Under the pieces are notes generated by a model. The model searched no databases. It was not told the DNA's origin and saw nothing but the letters and a program-made list of their open reading frames with translations. A stretch of DNA of 64,000 nt from contig NZ_VMNW02000031.1 in the NCBI RefSeq assembly GCF_007713735.2, positions 1-64,000 of the forward strand. Direction: 5' to 3'. Each line of letters opens with the position of its first letter. Position 1 is the stretch's first letter. Shown here in pieces: positions 17,680 through 26,864 of the stretch. Made by a program: the position numbers and the translations under genes. The stretch comes from Amycolatopsis acidicola (GTDB taxonomy: Bacteria; Actinomycetota; Actinomycetes; Mycobacteriales; Pseudonocardiaceae).

Positions 17680-18836
17680 CGAACAACGTTGTTCTCGCCC
17701 CGGAAACCGCGGTCACCGAGTCGATCGTCGTCGACCGGTTGCGCAAATCCTACGAACGCCCCTCCGGTGGCGACCTCACCTACGCGATCGACGGCGTCTC
17801 CTTCGAGGTGCCGCAAGGGAAGTTCGTCACCCTGCTCGGCCCGAGCGGCTGCGGGAAGACCACCACCCTGCGTTGCGTGGCCGGGCTCGAACAGGCGCAG
17901 GAGGGCCGGATCGACCTGGGCGGCCAGGTGGTGTTCGACGCCATGGGCAAGCGTTACGTGCGGCCGGAGGACCGGCCGATCGCGATGGTGCCGCAGTCCT
18001 ACGGCATCTGGCCGCATCTGAAGGTCATCGACAACGCCGCCTTTCCCTTGCGGTACGGGCGGAACCGCGGCCGGGCCAAGGACGTGCGCGAGCGCGCCCT
18101 GCGGATGCTCGACCAGGTCGGGCTCGCCGCGATGGCCGACCGCTGGGCGACGCAGCTCAGCGGTGGGCAGCAGCAGCGGCTCGCTTTCGCGCGTGCCCTC
18201 CTGTGCGAGCCCGAGGTGCTGTTGCTCGACGAGCCGCTGTCGAACCTCGACGCGAAACTGCGGGCCCAGCTGCGGCAGGAACTGCGGTCGTTCCAGGAAC
18301 AGTTCGGCGTCACCGCGCTGTACGTCACGCACGACCAGTCGGAGGCACTCGCGTTGTCGGACAAGGTCATCGTGATGAACAAGGGCCGCGTCGAGCAGAT
18401 CGACGAACCGCAGCGGATCTACGCCCGGCCGCGGTCGTCGTTCGTCGCCGACTTCATCGGGAGCGCCAATCTGTTCGCGGTACAGCACGTTTCCCGGCCG
18501 GGTCCGGACGGCGGCGTCGTGGCCGAGACCGGGATCGGCGCGGTGCTCTGCGGGGAATCGGCCCCCGGCGCGCGCGGCGGCGACGGCGGTTTCGTGTGCG
18601 TCCGCCCGGAAAACGTCCAGGTGCGAACGGCGGAAGGGGAGCGGCCCGCGTTGTCGGACAACGAATTCCTGGGCACGGTGGCTTCTTCGGAGTTCCTCGG
18701 CGACCGGCTCGAACTGGTGGTCCGCTCCGGGGACGTCTCGATCACCGCGTTCGCGCGGGCCGGTTTCGCGTGCAGGCCGGGGCAGGAGGTCGTCGTGGCG
18801 CTCGATCCGGGCGCGACCCGATACCTTCCCGATTGA
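17676..18836 (+). CDS. ABC transporter ATP-binding protein with TOBE domain
   Basis: This 386-residue ATPase has Walker A GPSGCGKT at 55-62, a Q-loop (MVPQSYGIWPH), the signature LSGGQQQRLAFARAL near 160, Walker B VLLLDEPLSNLDAKL near 180 and the H-loop YVTHDQSEALAL. The region after about 290 is a TOBE-type domain, as in FbpC, PotA and MalK. It completes the importer encoded from 14766. Its stop is followed by a 146-nt promoter region for the aldehyde dehydrogenase gene. Confidence 0.93.
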   Translation: MTNNVVLAPETAVTESIVVDRLRKSYERPSGGDLTYAIDGVSFEVPQGKFVTLLGPSGCGKTTTLRCVAGLEQAQEGRIDLGGQVVFDAMGKRYVRPEDRPIAMVPQSYGIWPHLKVIDNAAFPLRYGRNRGRAKDVRERALRMLDQVGLAAMADRWATQLSGGQQQRLAFARALLCEPEVLLLDEPLSNLDAKLRAQLRQELRSFQEQFGVTALYVTHDQSEALALSDKVIVMNKGRVEQIDEPQRIYARPRSSFVADFIGSANLFAVQHVSRPGPDGGVVAETGIGAVLCGESAPGARGGDGGFVCVRPENVQVRTAEGERPALSDNEFLGTVASSEFLGDRLELVVRSGDVSITAFARAGFACRPGQEVVVALDPGATRYLPD

Positions 18837-18882
18837 GTGTATATACCCCGGCCCGACTCTTCTTGGGTATTCGGGGCTTGAC

Positions 18883-18914
18883 TTGGCACGGCGGCGGACG
18901 CAAGGTGTATACAG
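18883..18914 (+). promoter_or_regulatory. Promoter and GntR-type operator of the aldehyde dehydrogenase gene
   Basis: TTGGCA (18883-18888) and TATACA (18908-18913), 19 bp apart, form a possible promoter. The -10 lies inside TGTATACAG (18906-18914), which on the other strand reads CTGTATACA. The same element occurs near 20.4, 21.3 and 29.3 kb. A related TGTATATAC lies at 18838-18846. Overlap with the -10 would suit repression. Confidence 0.5.
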
Positions 18915-18982
18915 AATTCACATGGCGCGAGTCGGTAGTGGAGGAGCCCCGTGACAGTGCCCGGACCAAGGAGGTTTCCCCG

Positions 18983-20356
18983 GTGATCGCGACGGTGGAC
19001 CCGGCGACGGGCCGGACGGTGAAGACCTTCGAAGAGCTCGGTGCCGCCGAGATCGAGGACAAGATCGCGCGTTCCTACGAGCGGGCGAAGTCCTACCGGC
19101 ACACCACTTTCGCCGAGCGGGCCCGCTGGCTCAACGCCGCGGCGGACCTGCTCGACGCCGAAGTGGACGAGGTCGCCGCGATGATGACGACCGAGATGGG
19201 CAAGACGCTGGCGTCGGCGCGGGCCGAGGTAGCCAAGTCCGCCAACGGGATCCGGTTCTACGCGGAGCACGCCGAATCGTTCCTCGCCGACGAACCGGCC
19301 GACGCGGCGAAGGTGGGCGCCGAACTCGCCTACGCCGCGTACCAGCCGCTCGGCGTCGTCCTCGCCGTCATGCCGTGGAATTACCCGCTGTGGCAGGCAG
19401 TGCGGTTCGCCGCGCCCGCGCTCATGGCGGGCAACACCGGCTTGCTCAAGCACGCGTCGAACGTGCCGCAGAGCGCGCTGTATCTGGAGGATGTCCTGCG
19501 CAGGGCCGGTTTCCCGGACGGCTGCTTCACGACCTTGCTGATCTCGTCGAAGCAGGTCGAGCCGGTGCTGCGCGATCCGCGGGTCGCCGCGGCGACGCTG
19601 ACCGGGAGCGAGCCCGCGGGCCGGGCCGTGGCGGCGGTCTGCGGCGACGAGGTCAAGCACACCGTCCTCGAACTCGGCGGCAGCGACCCGTTCCTCGTGT
19701 TGCCCTCGGCCGACATCGGCCGCGCCGCGGAGGTCGCGGTGACCGCGCGGGTGCAGAACAACGGGCAGTCGTGCATCGCCGCGAAACGGTTCATCGTGCA
19801 CACCGATGTCTACGACGCGTTCGCGGAGCGCTTCGTCGCGCGGATGCGGGAACTCACCGTCGGCGACCCGTTCGACGCGGGCACGCAGGTCGGCCCGCTC
19901 GCCACCGAGCAGGGCCGGGCCGAGGTGGAGGAACTGGTCGCCGACGCGGTGGCCGCGGGCGCGACGGTGTTGTGCGGCGGCAAGCCGTTGAGCGGCCCGG
20001 GGTGGTTCTACCCGCCGACGGTGATCACGGACATCACGCCCGCGATGCGGATCCACCAGGAGGAGCTGTTCGGCCCGGTCGCGTCGTTGTACCGCGCCGG
20101 CAGTCTCGACGAGGCGATCGAGCTGGCGAACGCGACGGCTTTCGGGCTCGGCGCGAGCGCGTGGACCTCGGACGCGGGGGAGCGGGCACGCCTCATCGCG
20201 GAGCTGGAGGCCGGGCAGGTGTTCATCAACGGAATGACGGCCTCCTACCCGGAGCTGCCGTTCGGCGGGGTGAAGCGCTCCGGCACCGGCCGGGAGCTGG
20301 CCGCGCACGGCATCCGCGAGTTCTGCAACGTCAAAACGGTCTGGGTCGGGGCCTGA
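18983..20356 (+). CDS. NAD(P)-dependent aldehyde dehydrogenase, succinate-semialdehyde dehydrogenase-like
   Basis: The 457-residue enzyme oxidises an aldehyde to its acid. Seen are the PWNYP motif at 131-135, the general base E230 in LELGGSDPF and the catalytic cysteine C264 in NNGQSC. The length and sequence match the GabD/SSADH group. The GTG at 18983 is preferred because AAGGAGG lies 8 nt upstream; an upstream in-frame extension lacks such a site. It is apparently monocistronic between the ABC importer and the GntR gene. The likely task is removing a semialdehyde released by aldol cleavage. Confidence 0.9.
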   Translation: MIATVDPATGRTVKTFEELGAAEIEDKIARSYERAKSYRHTTFAERARWLNAAADLLDAEVDEVAAMMTTEMGKTLASARAEVAKSANGIRFYAEHAESFLADEPADAAKVGAELAYAAYQPLGVVLAVMPWNYPLWQAVRFAAPALMAGNTGLLKHASNVPQSALYLEDVLRRAGFPDGCFTTLLISSKQVEPVLRDPRVAAATLTGSEPAGRAVAAVCGDEVKHTVLELGGSDPFLVLPSADIGRAAEVAVTARVQNNGQSCIAAKRFIVHTDVYDAFAERFVARMRELTVGDPFDAGTQVGPLATEQGRAEVEELVADAVAAGATVLCGGKPLSGPGWFYPPTVITDITPAMRIHQEELFGPVASLYRAGSLDEAIELANATAFGLGASAWTSDAGERARLIAELEAGQVFINGMTASYPELPFGGVKRSGTGRELAAHGIREFCNVKTVWVGA

Positions 20357-20381
20357 GGTGTCCCCGACCGCGCCGGAAGTC

Positions 20382-20390
20382 TGTGTACTG
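20382..20390 (-). promoter_or_regulatory. GntR-type operator upstream of the regulator gene
   Basis: TGTGTACTG on the plus strand reads CAGTACACA on the minus strand, a member of the shared set C(T/A)GTA(T/C)ACA. It lies 53 nt upstream of the GntR start and suggests autoregulation. Confidence 0.5.
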
Positions 20391-20442
20391 TATTACCATT
20401 GTCCGTTTACCGCACCTACCCGAGCCGAGCGGGGGATCCGCC

Positions 20443-21165
20443 GTGAGCCCAGCGGAAAACGCCAACTTCGTGCCGCGCGCGTCGTTGGCGGACACTGTCT
20501 ACGAGCGCCTGCGCGAGGAGATCATGCACGGGCAGATCGCGGACGGCTCGCGGCTGAACCAGGTCGATCTCGCCGCGCGGTACGGCGTCAGCCGGATCCC
20601 GATCCGGGAGGCGCTGCGCAGGCTGCAGGCCGAGTCGCTGGTGATCGCGACGCCGTACCACCCTTACGTGGTCCGGAACGTGACCGCCGACCAGGTGCTC
20701 GAACTGGTCGACATCCGGGCCGTGCTGGAGGATCTCGCGCTGGCCAAACGCAAGGAGCTGGGGCCGGGCACGGTCGCGGAGCTGCGCCGCATCAACCGGG
20801 AGATGGCGAGCGGTCCGGGCGGGGAGGCCTTTCTCGCGCTGGACAGGCAGTTCCACACGCTCATCGCGGGGCCGGACTCGATGGTCGTCGGGATGATCAA
20901 CGACGTGCGCGACAAGGTGCACAAGTACGTGAGCAACATGGTCGACGCCAAACCGGGGCGGACCGCGGCGACCCAGGAGCACGAAAAGATCATCAGCGCG
21001 CTCGAGGCACAGGACATGGACTTCGCCCGCCGCCTCATGCGGGAGCACGTCATGCAGTCGCGCCTGTTCATCATGAACCGCCTCGCCGTGGAGAACACGG
21101 AGCCGCCGGAAGACGAGAAGCCGAAGCCCGCCAAGGCTGGCCGGAAGGCGAAATCCTCGCGGTAA
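20443..21165 (+). CDS. GntR family transcriptional regulator, FCD (FadR/VanR) type
   Basis: This 240-residue protein has a winged helix at residues about 10-75 (LADTVYERLREEIMHGQI, YGVSRIPIREALRRLQAE) and a C-terminal FCD all-helical domain. The metal-binding residues of that domain are visible: D and H in LDRQFHTLI, H in QEHEKIISAL and H in MREHVMQSR. FCD regulators sense carboxylic acids. It sits between the aldehyde dehydrogenase and the PrpD operon, and matching operator-like sites precede both, its own gene and the ABC importer at 29.3 kb. The GTG start fits the family N-terminus. Confidence 0.92.
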   Translation: MSPAENANFVPRASLADTVYERLREEIMHGQIADGSRLNQVDLAARYGVSRIPIREALRRLQAESLVIATPYHPYVVRNVTADQVLELVDIRAVLEDLALAKRKELGPGTVAELRRINREMASGPGGEAFLALDRQFHTLIAGPDSMVVGMINDVRDKVHKYVSNMVDAKPGRTAATQEHEKIISALEAQDMDFARRLMREHVMQSRLFIMNRLAVENTEPPEDEKPKPAKAGRKAKSSR

Positions 21166-21309
21166 CTCGCGGGTACCCGGGGTACGTGCACGCGGCGGTG
21201 GACCTGCGGTCCGAGCGCTGTCGCGACGGGCGCCAGCCCGCGCTTCCGGCGGCAGGCACAGGGTTTCCGCGCGGCCGCGTAGTCGCGTTCGTCCTGATCA
21301 AATGAGCTC

Positions 21310-21342
21310 TTGACTCTCGGCGGCTTAGTTATACTGTATACA
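21310..21342 (+). promoter_or_regulatory. Promoter region and GntR-type operator of the PrpD operon
   Basis: TTGACT at 21310-21315 is a good -35 box. The AT-rich stretch after it, TTATACTGTATACACA at 21329-21344, contains candidate -10 hexamers at sub-optimal spacing (14 and 21 bp). CTGTATACA at 21334-21342 is the shared operator element and covers the probable -10 area. Confidence 0.5.
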
Positions 21343-21370
21343 CAAGCGAGCACAGGGAAGGTGTCCGACG

Positions 21371-22798
21371 GTGACTGTTCAGGACCTGACCGACCGGCAC
21401 GACAAACAACGCGGCGAGCCGACGGCGGCGGTGCACACGGCCGCATTGGGCGAGTTCGTTTCCGCGCTGACTCTCGACGCCGTGCCCGAACACGTCCGGG
21501 CGCACGCGAAACTCGACATCCTGGACACGCTCGGCTGCGCGTTGTTCGGCCGCGGCCTGCCCATCGCGGACGTCCTCGAAAAGGCGCTGCAGGTCGGTGA
21601 CTCCGCGGGCGGCGCGACGGTTTGGGGCGGCGGCAGCTGGCGGACGTCCCCGGCCACCGCGGCCTTCGTGAACGGCACGCTGGCGCATTCGTTCGAGCTG
21701 GACGATCTGCACCACGTCGCGATCCTGCACCCCGGCGGCACCACGCTGCCTGCCACCGCCGCCGTGGCCGAGGTGACCGGCAGCGGCGACGGCGCGGACC
21801 TGCTCACCGCCCACATCGCCGGCCTCGAGGTGTCCAGCCGGGTCGGGCTCGCCGTCGGGGTTCCCCTGCTGATGCGCGGCTGGCACAACAACGGCGTGCT
21901 CGGCGTGTTCGGCGCCGCCAGTGGCGCCGCGCGGGTGCAGGGGCTGTCGGCGGTGCAGTCGCAGCACGCGATCGGGATCGCCGGAAGCCTGGCCTGCGGC
22001 CTGATGGCCGCCCAGTACGGCGCGATGGTGAAGCGCGCGCACGCCGGGAACGCGGCGCAGGTCGGCGTGCGGGCGGGGCTGCTCGCCGCACAGGACTTCA
22101 CCGGCATCGAGGCGATTTTCGAGGAACCCTACGGCGGTTTCCTGTCCACCTTCGCCGACGACCACGTCATCGACGAGCTGTCCAAGGACCTCGGAACCCG
22201 TTGGGAGACGGTGAATGTCGGCTTCAAACCGTATTCTTCCTGCGGCAGTACGCACAGCACCGTGGACACCGTGCTGAAACTGCAACGCGAGCACGGGTTC
22301 CGGGCGGGCGAGATCACCCGGGTGCGAGTCGGCGCGTCGACGGCCACGCGCGACCACGTCGGCTGGCGGTACGTCCCCGACCAGACGATCACCGCGCAGA
22401 TGAACCTGTCCTACGCCGCTTCGGTGGCGCTGATCGACGGCGAGTGCTTCGTCGACCAGTTCGTGGACTCCCGCCTGCGCGACCCCGAAATCCTCGAGCT
22501 GGCAAGCAAGTTCGAGATCACCGGCGATCCGGAGATCGACGCGGGCGGGCGCAGCCACCGGCACGAGGTCAAGGTGCTCGTCGAACTCGCCGACGGCCGG
22601 GAACTCCGCGGCCACACGGACGCGGCGCCCGGCAGCGCGGTCCACCCGCTGAGCCCGGACACCATCAGGGCGAAGTTCATGAACCTGGCCGGGCGGCGCG
22701 TCGGCGAACGGAACGCCGCCGAAATCCTGCGCACCGTGGAAAACCTCGAGGAGCTGACCGACCTCGGCGTGCTCTGGCGGCTGCTCGCGAACAACTGA
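21371..22798 (+). CDS. MmgE/PrpD family protein
   Basis: The 475-residue protein belongs to the MmgE/PrpD family, which includes 2-methylcitrate dehydratase and cis-aconitate decarboxylase. Family features include the helical N-terminal domain with SFELDDLHHVAILHPGG at about 98-114 and the later FKPYSSCGSTHSTVDT. These enzymes add or remove water, or CO2, from tricarboxylic or related acids. It opens the long rightward operon of the GntR-controlled half. GGGAAGG precedes the GTG start. A role other than propionate metabolism is likely because no methylcitrate synthase is nearby. Confidence 0.85.
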   Translation: MTVQDLTDRHDKQRGEPTAAVHTAALGEFVSALTLDAVPEHVRAHAKLDILDTLGCALFGRGLPIADVLEKALQVGDSAGGATVWGGGSWRTSPATAAFVNGTLAHSFELDDLHHVAILHPGGTTLPATAAVAEVTGSGDGADLLTAHIAGLEVSSRVGLAVGVPLLMRGWHNNGVLGVFGAASGAARVQGLSAVQSQHAIGIAGSLACGLMAAQYGAMVKRAHAGNAAQVGVRAGLLAAQDFTGIEAIFEEPYGGFLSTFADDHVIDELSKDLGTRWETVNVGFKPYSSCGSTHSTVDTVLKLQREHGFRAGEITRVRVGASTATRDHVGWRYVPDQTITAQMNLSYAASVALIDGECFVDQFVDSRLRDPEILELASKFEITGDPEIDAGGRSHRHEVKVLVELADGRELRGHTDAAPGSAVHPLSPDTIRAKFMNLAGRRVGERNAAEILRTVENLEELTDLGVLWRLLANN

Positions 22799-22821
22799 CC
22801 GAGGCAACGGAGGAGACAGTT

Positions 22822-23742
22822 ATGACCATGACGCTGCATCACGTCGCCCTGGCATCGCCCCGAGCAGCCGACGCCGCGGAGTTCTACACCGAGGACTGGG
22901 GCCTGCGCGACGCCGGGCGCGACGGATCCTCGCTGCGCCTCGCGACGCAGACGGACCACGGCGAGGACTACTCGCTGGTGCTGGTACCGGCCGAACAGAA
23001 GTCGGTGCACCACTTCTGCCTGGTCACCGACGACGAAGCGACGTACGCGGAACTCGAAGAGCGAATCCGGGACAAGGGCGCGGAAATCGTGGATTCCCCC
23101 GCCTGTGCCGGGTTCACCCGCGCCATCCGCGTCCGCGATCACGACGGTCGGCTCGTCGAACTGGGCTACCGTCCGGCCCCGGCGGCGCCGGAAGTGCCCG
23201 GGGAGACCAGGGACGCCGTCCCGCTGTTCCCCGCGCACATCGTGCTCAACACGACCGAGCTCGAGACCACTGTGGACTGGTACACCGAGCACCTCGGGCT
23301 GAAAGTGCGTGACCGGCGTGCCACCAAGATGACCTTCCTGTACTGCAACCGCGACCACCACACGATCGCGTTCGCCCAGGCGCAGCACGCCTCGCTCAAC
23401 CACGTCGCCTGGGAAATGCCCGACCTCAACCAGTTCTTCCGCGGGATCGCGCGGGCGAGCAAATCCGAGAACGGCGGCGAAAAACTGCACGGGCCCGGCA
23501 GGCACGGGCCGGGCGAATACATCTTCTGCTATTTCACCGACCCGATGGGGTTCGTCTGCGAATACGAGACCGACGGGGTCAAAGTGGACGACGAAGCCGA
23601 TTATCCCTACCGCGTGCACGAATACTCACCCGAGAGCATCGACAGGTGGCTGGGCGTGCTGTCCGGTGGCACCAGCCACCGCTTCCGCGCCGCCGCGCTC
23701 GGCGACCCCGACCCTGGCGTCGTGCCCAGCCGGTCCCGCTGA
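22822..23742 (+). CDS. Type I extradiol (catechol meta-cleavage) dioxygenase
   Basis: This 306-residue protein has two vicinal-oxygen-chelate domains, residues 1-118 and 135-260, as in BphC and related 2,3-dihydroxybiphenyl or catechol dioxygenases. The C-terminal domain keeps the iron triad: H139 in FPAHIVLN, H194 in SLNHVAW and E247 in GFVCEYE. It should cleave a catecholic ring next to the hydroxyls using Fe(II) and O2. It is the clearest ring-cleavage gene of the island and the main reason to expect an aromatic substrate. The ATG has GGAGGAG upstream. Confidence 0.85.
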   Translation: MTMTLHHVALASPRAADAAEFYTEDWGLRDAGRDGSSLRLATQTDHGEDYSLVLVPAEQKSVHHFCLVTDDEATYAELEERIRDKGAEIVDSPACAGFTRAIRVRDHDGRLVELGYRPAPAAPEVPGETRDAVPLFPAHIVLNTTELETTVDWYTEHLGLKVRDRRATKMTFLYCNRDHHTIAFAQAQHASLNHVAWEMPDLNQFFRGIARASKSENGGEKLHGPGRHGPGEYIFCYFTDPMGFVCEYETDGVKVDDEADYPYRVHEYSPESIDRWLGVLSGGTSHRFRAAALGDPDPGVVPSRSR

Positions 23743-23771
23743 TCACCGCCTGCTCCGCGAAAGGATCCACC

Positions 23772-24788
23772 ATGCCCGCATACACCAAGGAAGAGTCGAA
23801 GGACTGGGCGCGCGAGAAGATGCGCGGTGTCTGCAACGTCCTGATGCCGTCCTTCTCGAACGACCTGAGCAAACTGAACGAAGAAGCGATCCGCCACGAC
23901 GTCCGCAAATGCAAGGAATACGGGTTCTGGGGCACGCTGGCCGTTTCCGAATGCGGCACCACGATGGAGGAGTACCTCCGGTTCGTGGAAATCGCCAAGG
24001 ACGAGGGCGGCGAGGACTTCCACCTCGTGGTGCACGGCAGCTTCGACACCATGGAGGAGACGATCAAGGCGGGGAAGGCGGGCGCCGCGGCCGGCGCGAG
24101 CCTGCTGCTGATGTCGTACCCGCCGACGTTCTACCCCACCTCCGAGCGCGAGGTCTACGACTACTCGACCAAGGTCATGGACGAGGTGCCGCTGGCGACG
24201 GTGCTGTTTTCGGTGGGGCACTGGAACTTCGCGCGGTTGCACCCGGCCGAGCTGTCGCCGCGGCTGGTCGCCGAGCTGGCGGACCACCCGCGCGCGGTCG
24301 CGCTGAAATGCGAAGGCGGCCTGGGCAACGGCGCGCACGCCGACGTGCTGCGGCTGTGCGGGGACAAGCTGCTGATCTCCGACCCGCGTGAAGCCACCGC
24401 GCCGGGGCACGTGCAGTGGTTCGGCATGCAGTGGATGGGCACCAGCGTGTTCCAGTACTACGGCGACGCGGTCCCGAAGTACTTCGACCTGATGCACCAG
24501 GGGAAATGGGACGAGGCCATGGAGATCTACTGGCGGCTCCAGCCCGCCAGGACCGCCCGCCAGGCCGACACCGCTTCGTACTCGGGCGCGCATTTCATCC
24601 ACCGGCAGAGCTGGAAGTACATGGAGTGGCTGGCCGGGTTCAACGGCGGCAGGCTGCGGATGCCGACGATGCGGCTCAACGACGGGGCCACCAGACGACT
24701 CGCCGAGGGCGCGGTCCGGGCGGGGATCATCGACGAAGCGCCGGCTCCCGGGCTGAACGAGTTCTTCCTCGGCCGCAACCCGATGTAG
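23772..24788 (+). CDS. DapA-like class I aldolase/hydratase-aldolase
   Basis: The 338-residue protein resembles the dihydrodipicolinate synthase family, including hydratase-aldolases of aromatic catabolism (N-terminus RGVCNVLMPSFSND). The Schiff-base lysine is K179 in ALKCEGG. The conserved tyrosine of the family is not found: the position normally reading YN-P is VLFSVGHWN, with F146. The active site therefore differs from DapA and NanA. It directly follows the extradiol dioxygenase gene, so aldol cleavage of a ring-cleavage product is plausible. ATG with AAGGA upstream. Confidence 0.78.
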   Translation: MPAYTKEESKDWAREKMRGVCNVLMPSFSNDLSKLNEEAIRHDVRKCKEYGFWGTLAVSECGTTMEEYLRFVEIAKDEGGEDFHLVVHGSFDTMEETIKAGKAGAAAGASLLLMSYPPTFYPTSEREVYDYSTKVMDEVPLATVLFSVGHWNFARLHPAELSPRLVAELADHPRAVALKCEGGLGNGAHADVLRLCGDKLLISDPREATAPGHVQWFGMQWMGTSVFQYYGDAVPKYFDLMHQGKWDEAMEIYWRLQPARTARQADTASYSGAHFIHRQSWKYMEWLAGFNGGRLRMPTMRLNDGATRRLAEGAVRAGIIDEAPAPGLNEFFLGRNPM

Positions 24789-24799
24789 AAGGGAATCCG

Positions 24800-25819
24800 G
24801 TGCTACTTCTCAGAGACGGCACGATCCGCGCGGCGATGGAGTCCGCGGACGTGGTGGGGGGCCTGGAAGGGATGCTGTCCCGTCCGGTGGACGGGTCGCT
24901 GGAACTGCCGGCGCGGCTGACGGTCGACGCGGCCGGCGGGCAGGGGTTCCTCCGCCTGATGCCGGTGATCGCCTACGACACGGGTTACGTGGGCTACAAG
25001 GCGATGAACTACCACCCGGTGCACGGCGTCCGCTACCTGATTTCGCTGATTTCCCTGGAGGACGGGGAACTCCTCGCGCTGCTCGACGCCGACTGGATCA
25101 CCGCTTACCGCACGGCGGCGACAGCGGCGATCGCGGTCAAGCATCTCGCCCCACCGGACGCGGAGACGCTCACCGTGATCGGCTCCGGAACACAGGCCCG
25201 CGCCCTGCTGCGGGCGTCGAGCGAGGTGCACCTGCCGCGGCGGGTTCTGGTGTACAGCCCCACTCCGGCCAACCGGAAGCTGTTCGCCGAGGAGATGTCC
25301 GCGGAACTCGGCCTGTCCGTGGAACCGGTGGAGGATCTGCCCGCGGCGCTGAAATCCGCGGACGTCATCCTCTCCGCCCACCGCGCGGGAGCCACGCCGC
25401 TGATCTACCCGGACGTCGTCAAGAAGGGCGCCCTGGTCTGCGCGATCAGCTCCGTGCGCCCGGCACACCGGGAGGTCGATGCCTCGCTGTGGGGCTGTAG
25501 CCGGGTCGTCGTGGACGACCTGGGACACGTGCTGGAGTCCGGCGACGGGCGCGCCGCCGACGCGCTGGGCCTGGCCGGGGCGGACAAGGTCGCCGAGCTG
25601 TGGCAGGTCCTGCGTGACCCGTCGCGCGGCAGGCGGAGCGCGGAGGACAGGGTGCTCTACAAGTCGGTCGGCACGGCGGAGCAGGACATCGCGCTCGCCG
25701 CGATGGTCTACGCGCGGGCCCGCAGCCTCGGAATGGGCGAGGAACTCGCGGAATTCCCGTCCCGGCGGCCGATCCAGTCCCGCGTACTGGCCACCGCCGA
25801 CGAGACAAGGAGGAACTGA
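24800..25819 (+). CDS. Ornithine cyclodeaminase / mu-crystallin family protein
   Basis: This 339-residue protein has the family's NAD-binding loop VIGSGTQARALL at 127-138, K67 in YKAMN and the conserved DADWITAYRTAATAA at 96-110. Members are ornithine cyclodeaminases, alanine dehydrogenases or ketimine reductases. Its start is the GTG at 24800 after AGAAGGGA. It lies within the catabolic operon, where reduction of a cyclic imine or oxidation of an amino acid would be unusual for a plain aromatic pathway, so the substrate may contain nitrogen. Confidence 0.82.
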   Translation: MLLLRDGTIRAAMESADVVGGLEGMLSRPVDGSLELPARLTVDAAGGQGFLRLMPVIAYDTGYVGYKAMNYHPVHGVRYLISLISLEDGELLALLDADWITAYRTAATAAIAVKHLAPPDAETLTVIGSGTQARALLRASSEVHLPRRVLVYSPTPANRKLFAEEMSAELGLSVEPVEDLPAALKSADVILSAHRAGATPLIYPDVVKKGALVCAISSVRPAHREVDASLWGCSRVVVDDLGHVLESGDGRAADALGLAGADKVAELWQVLRDPSRGRRSAEDRVLYKSVGTAEQDIALAAMVYARARSLGMGEELAEFPSRRPIQSRVLATADETRRN

Positions 25820-25820
25820 C

Positions 25821-26864
25821 GTGTCCGCTCTCACCCGGGTTTCGTCCTCCACCCAGGCGGAAAACCCGCTCAGGTTCACCTTCGCGATCAGCTCGTACGA
25901 CCACGTGCGCGAGGTCGTCGAGGGCCGGATCCCGGTCGAAGGGGCCGAGCCGTTGTTCGTCCGGCTGCCGATCCCCGAGATGTTCCGCCGGTTCGTGCGG
26001 ACCCGCGACTGGGACGTGTCCGAAATGAGCTTCGGGCAGTACGGCATGTTGCGCGCCAACGGTGACGACAGCATCGTCGGGATCCCGGTGTTCCCGTCAC
26101 GGTTGTACCGGCAGACGTCGATCTTCGTGCGGGGCGACCGGATCCGCGAGCCCCGCGACCTCGTCGGCGCCCGGATCGGCATCCCGGCGTGGACGAACTC
26201 CGCCGGGGTGTGGGCGCGTGGCCTGCTGGAGGACATGCACGGCATCCGGTGCGGCGACATCACCTGGTACCAGGGCGGGGTCGACCAGGCGGGGCGCCGC
26301 GTGGCCGTGGAGCCGCCGTTCCTGCCGGACGACGTGAAGATCGTCGACATCACCGACCGCAGCCTGGAGGACATGCTGTGGACGGGGGACATCGAAGGCA
26401 TGATCGTGCCCGCGCCGCCGTCCAGCATCGAGAGCTCGGCGGCGTCGGGTGGCCTGATCCGCTTGCTGTACAACGATCCCTGGGCGGCGGAGCGGGAGTA
26501 CCGGGAGCGGACCGGCTGCGTGCCCACGATGCACGTGGTCGCCATCAACCGCCCGCTCTACGAGCTCGATCCGGACCTGCCGCGCCGGCTGTTCGAGGCG
26601 CTCGACCTCTCGCGGCGCCGGTATCTGGAGCGGCTGGCCGACCCGGTCGCGAGCCGCGTGGCGATCCCGTGGGCCGACGAGCACGTGGAATCCCTCGGCG
26701 ATCTCTTCGGCGGGGGCGAGCTCTGGCAGTACGGGGTCGAGCCGAACCGCCGCACGCTGGAGACGTACCTGCGGTATCTGCGCACCCAGGGCATGATCCA
26801 GGGGTCTCCCGATCCGGCCGACCTCTTCCCCGAATGGCTCGCGGCGACGGGGGCAGCGTCATGA
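25821..26864 (+). CDS. 4,5-dihydroxyphthalate decarboxylase-like protein (paralogue 2)
   Basis: The 347-residue protein is the fullest of the three paralogues. It shows DVSEMSFGQYGM, IPVFPSRLYRQTSIFVR, ARIGIPAWTNSAGVWARG, LLEDMHGIRCGDITWYQGG and a C-terminal helix-rich part ending in EPNRRTLETYLRYLRTQG. This matches proteins annotated as 4,5-dihydroxyphthalate decarboxylase, as in phthalate degradation. No signal peptide is present. The start is the GTG after AAGGAGG. It overlaps paralogue 3 by 4 nt, so the two may form a complex. Enzymatic activity has been shown for few family members, so the reaction is inferred. Confidence 0.75.
   Translation: MSALTRVSSSTQAENPLRFTFAISSYDHVREVVEGRIPVEGAEPLFVRLPIPEMFRRFVRTRDWDVSEMSFGQYGMLRANGDDSIVGIPVFPSRLYRQTSIFVRGDRIREPRDLVGARIGIPAWTNSAGVWARGLLEDMHGIRCGDITWYQGGVDQAGRRVAVEPPFLPDDVKIVDITDRSLEDMLWTGDIEGMIVPAPPSSIESSAASGGLIRLLYNDPWAAEREYRERTGCVPTMHVVAINRPLYELDPDLPRRLFEALDLSRRRYLERLADPVASRVAIPWADEHVESLGDLFGGGELWQYGVEPNRRTLETYLRYLRTQGMIQGSPDPADLFPEWLAATGAAS

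Noticed and set aside
18419..20308. A 629-codon open frame on the minus strand opposite the aldehyde dehydrogenase
   Set aside because: It mirrors a clear enzyme gene with catalytic motifs, is Arg/Gly/Pro-rich without a recognisable domain, and results from high G+C third positions.
21166..21309. A terminator after the GntR gene
   Set aside because: Only short imperfect stems such as GGGC-GCCA-GCCC were seen; none is strong enough to call.
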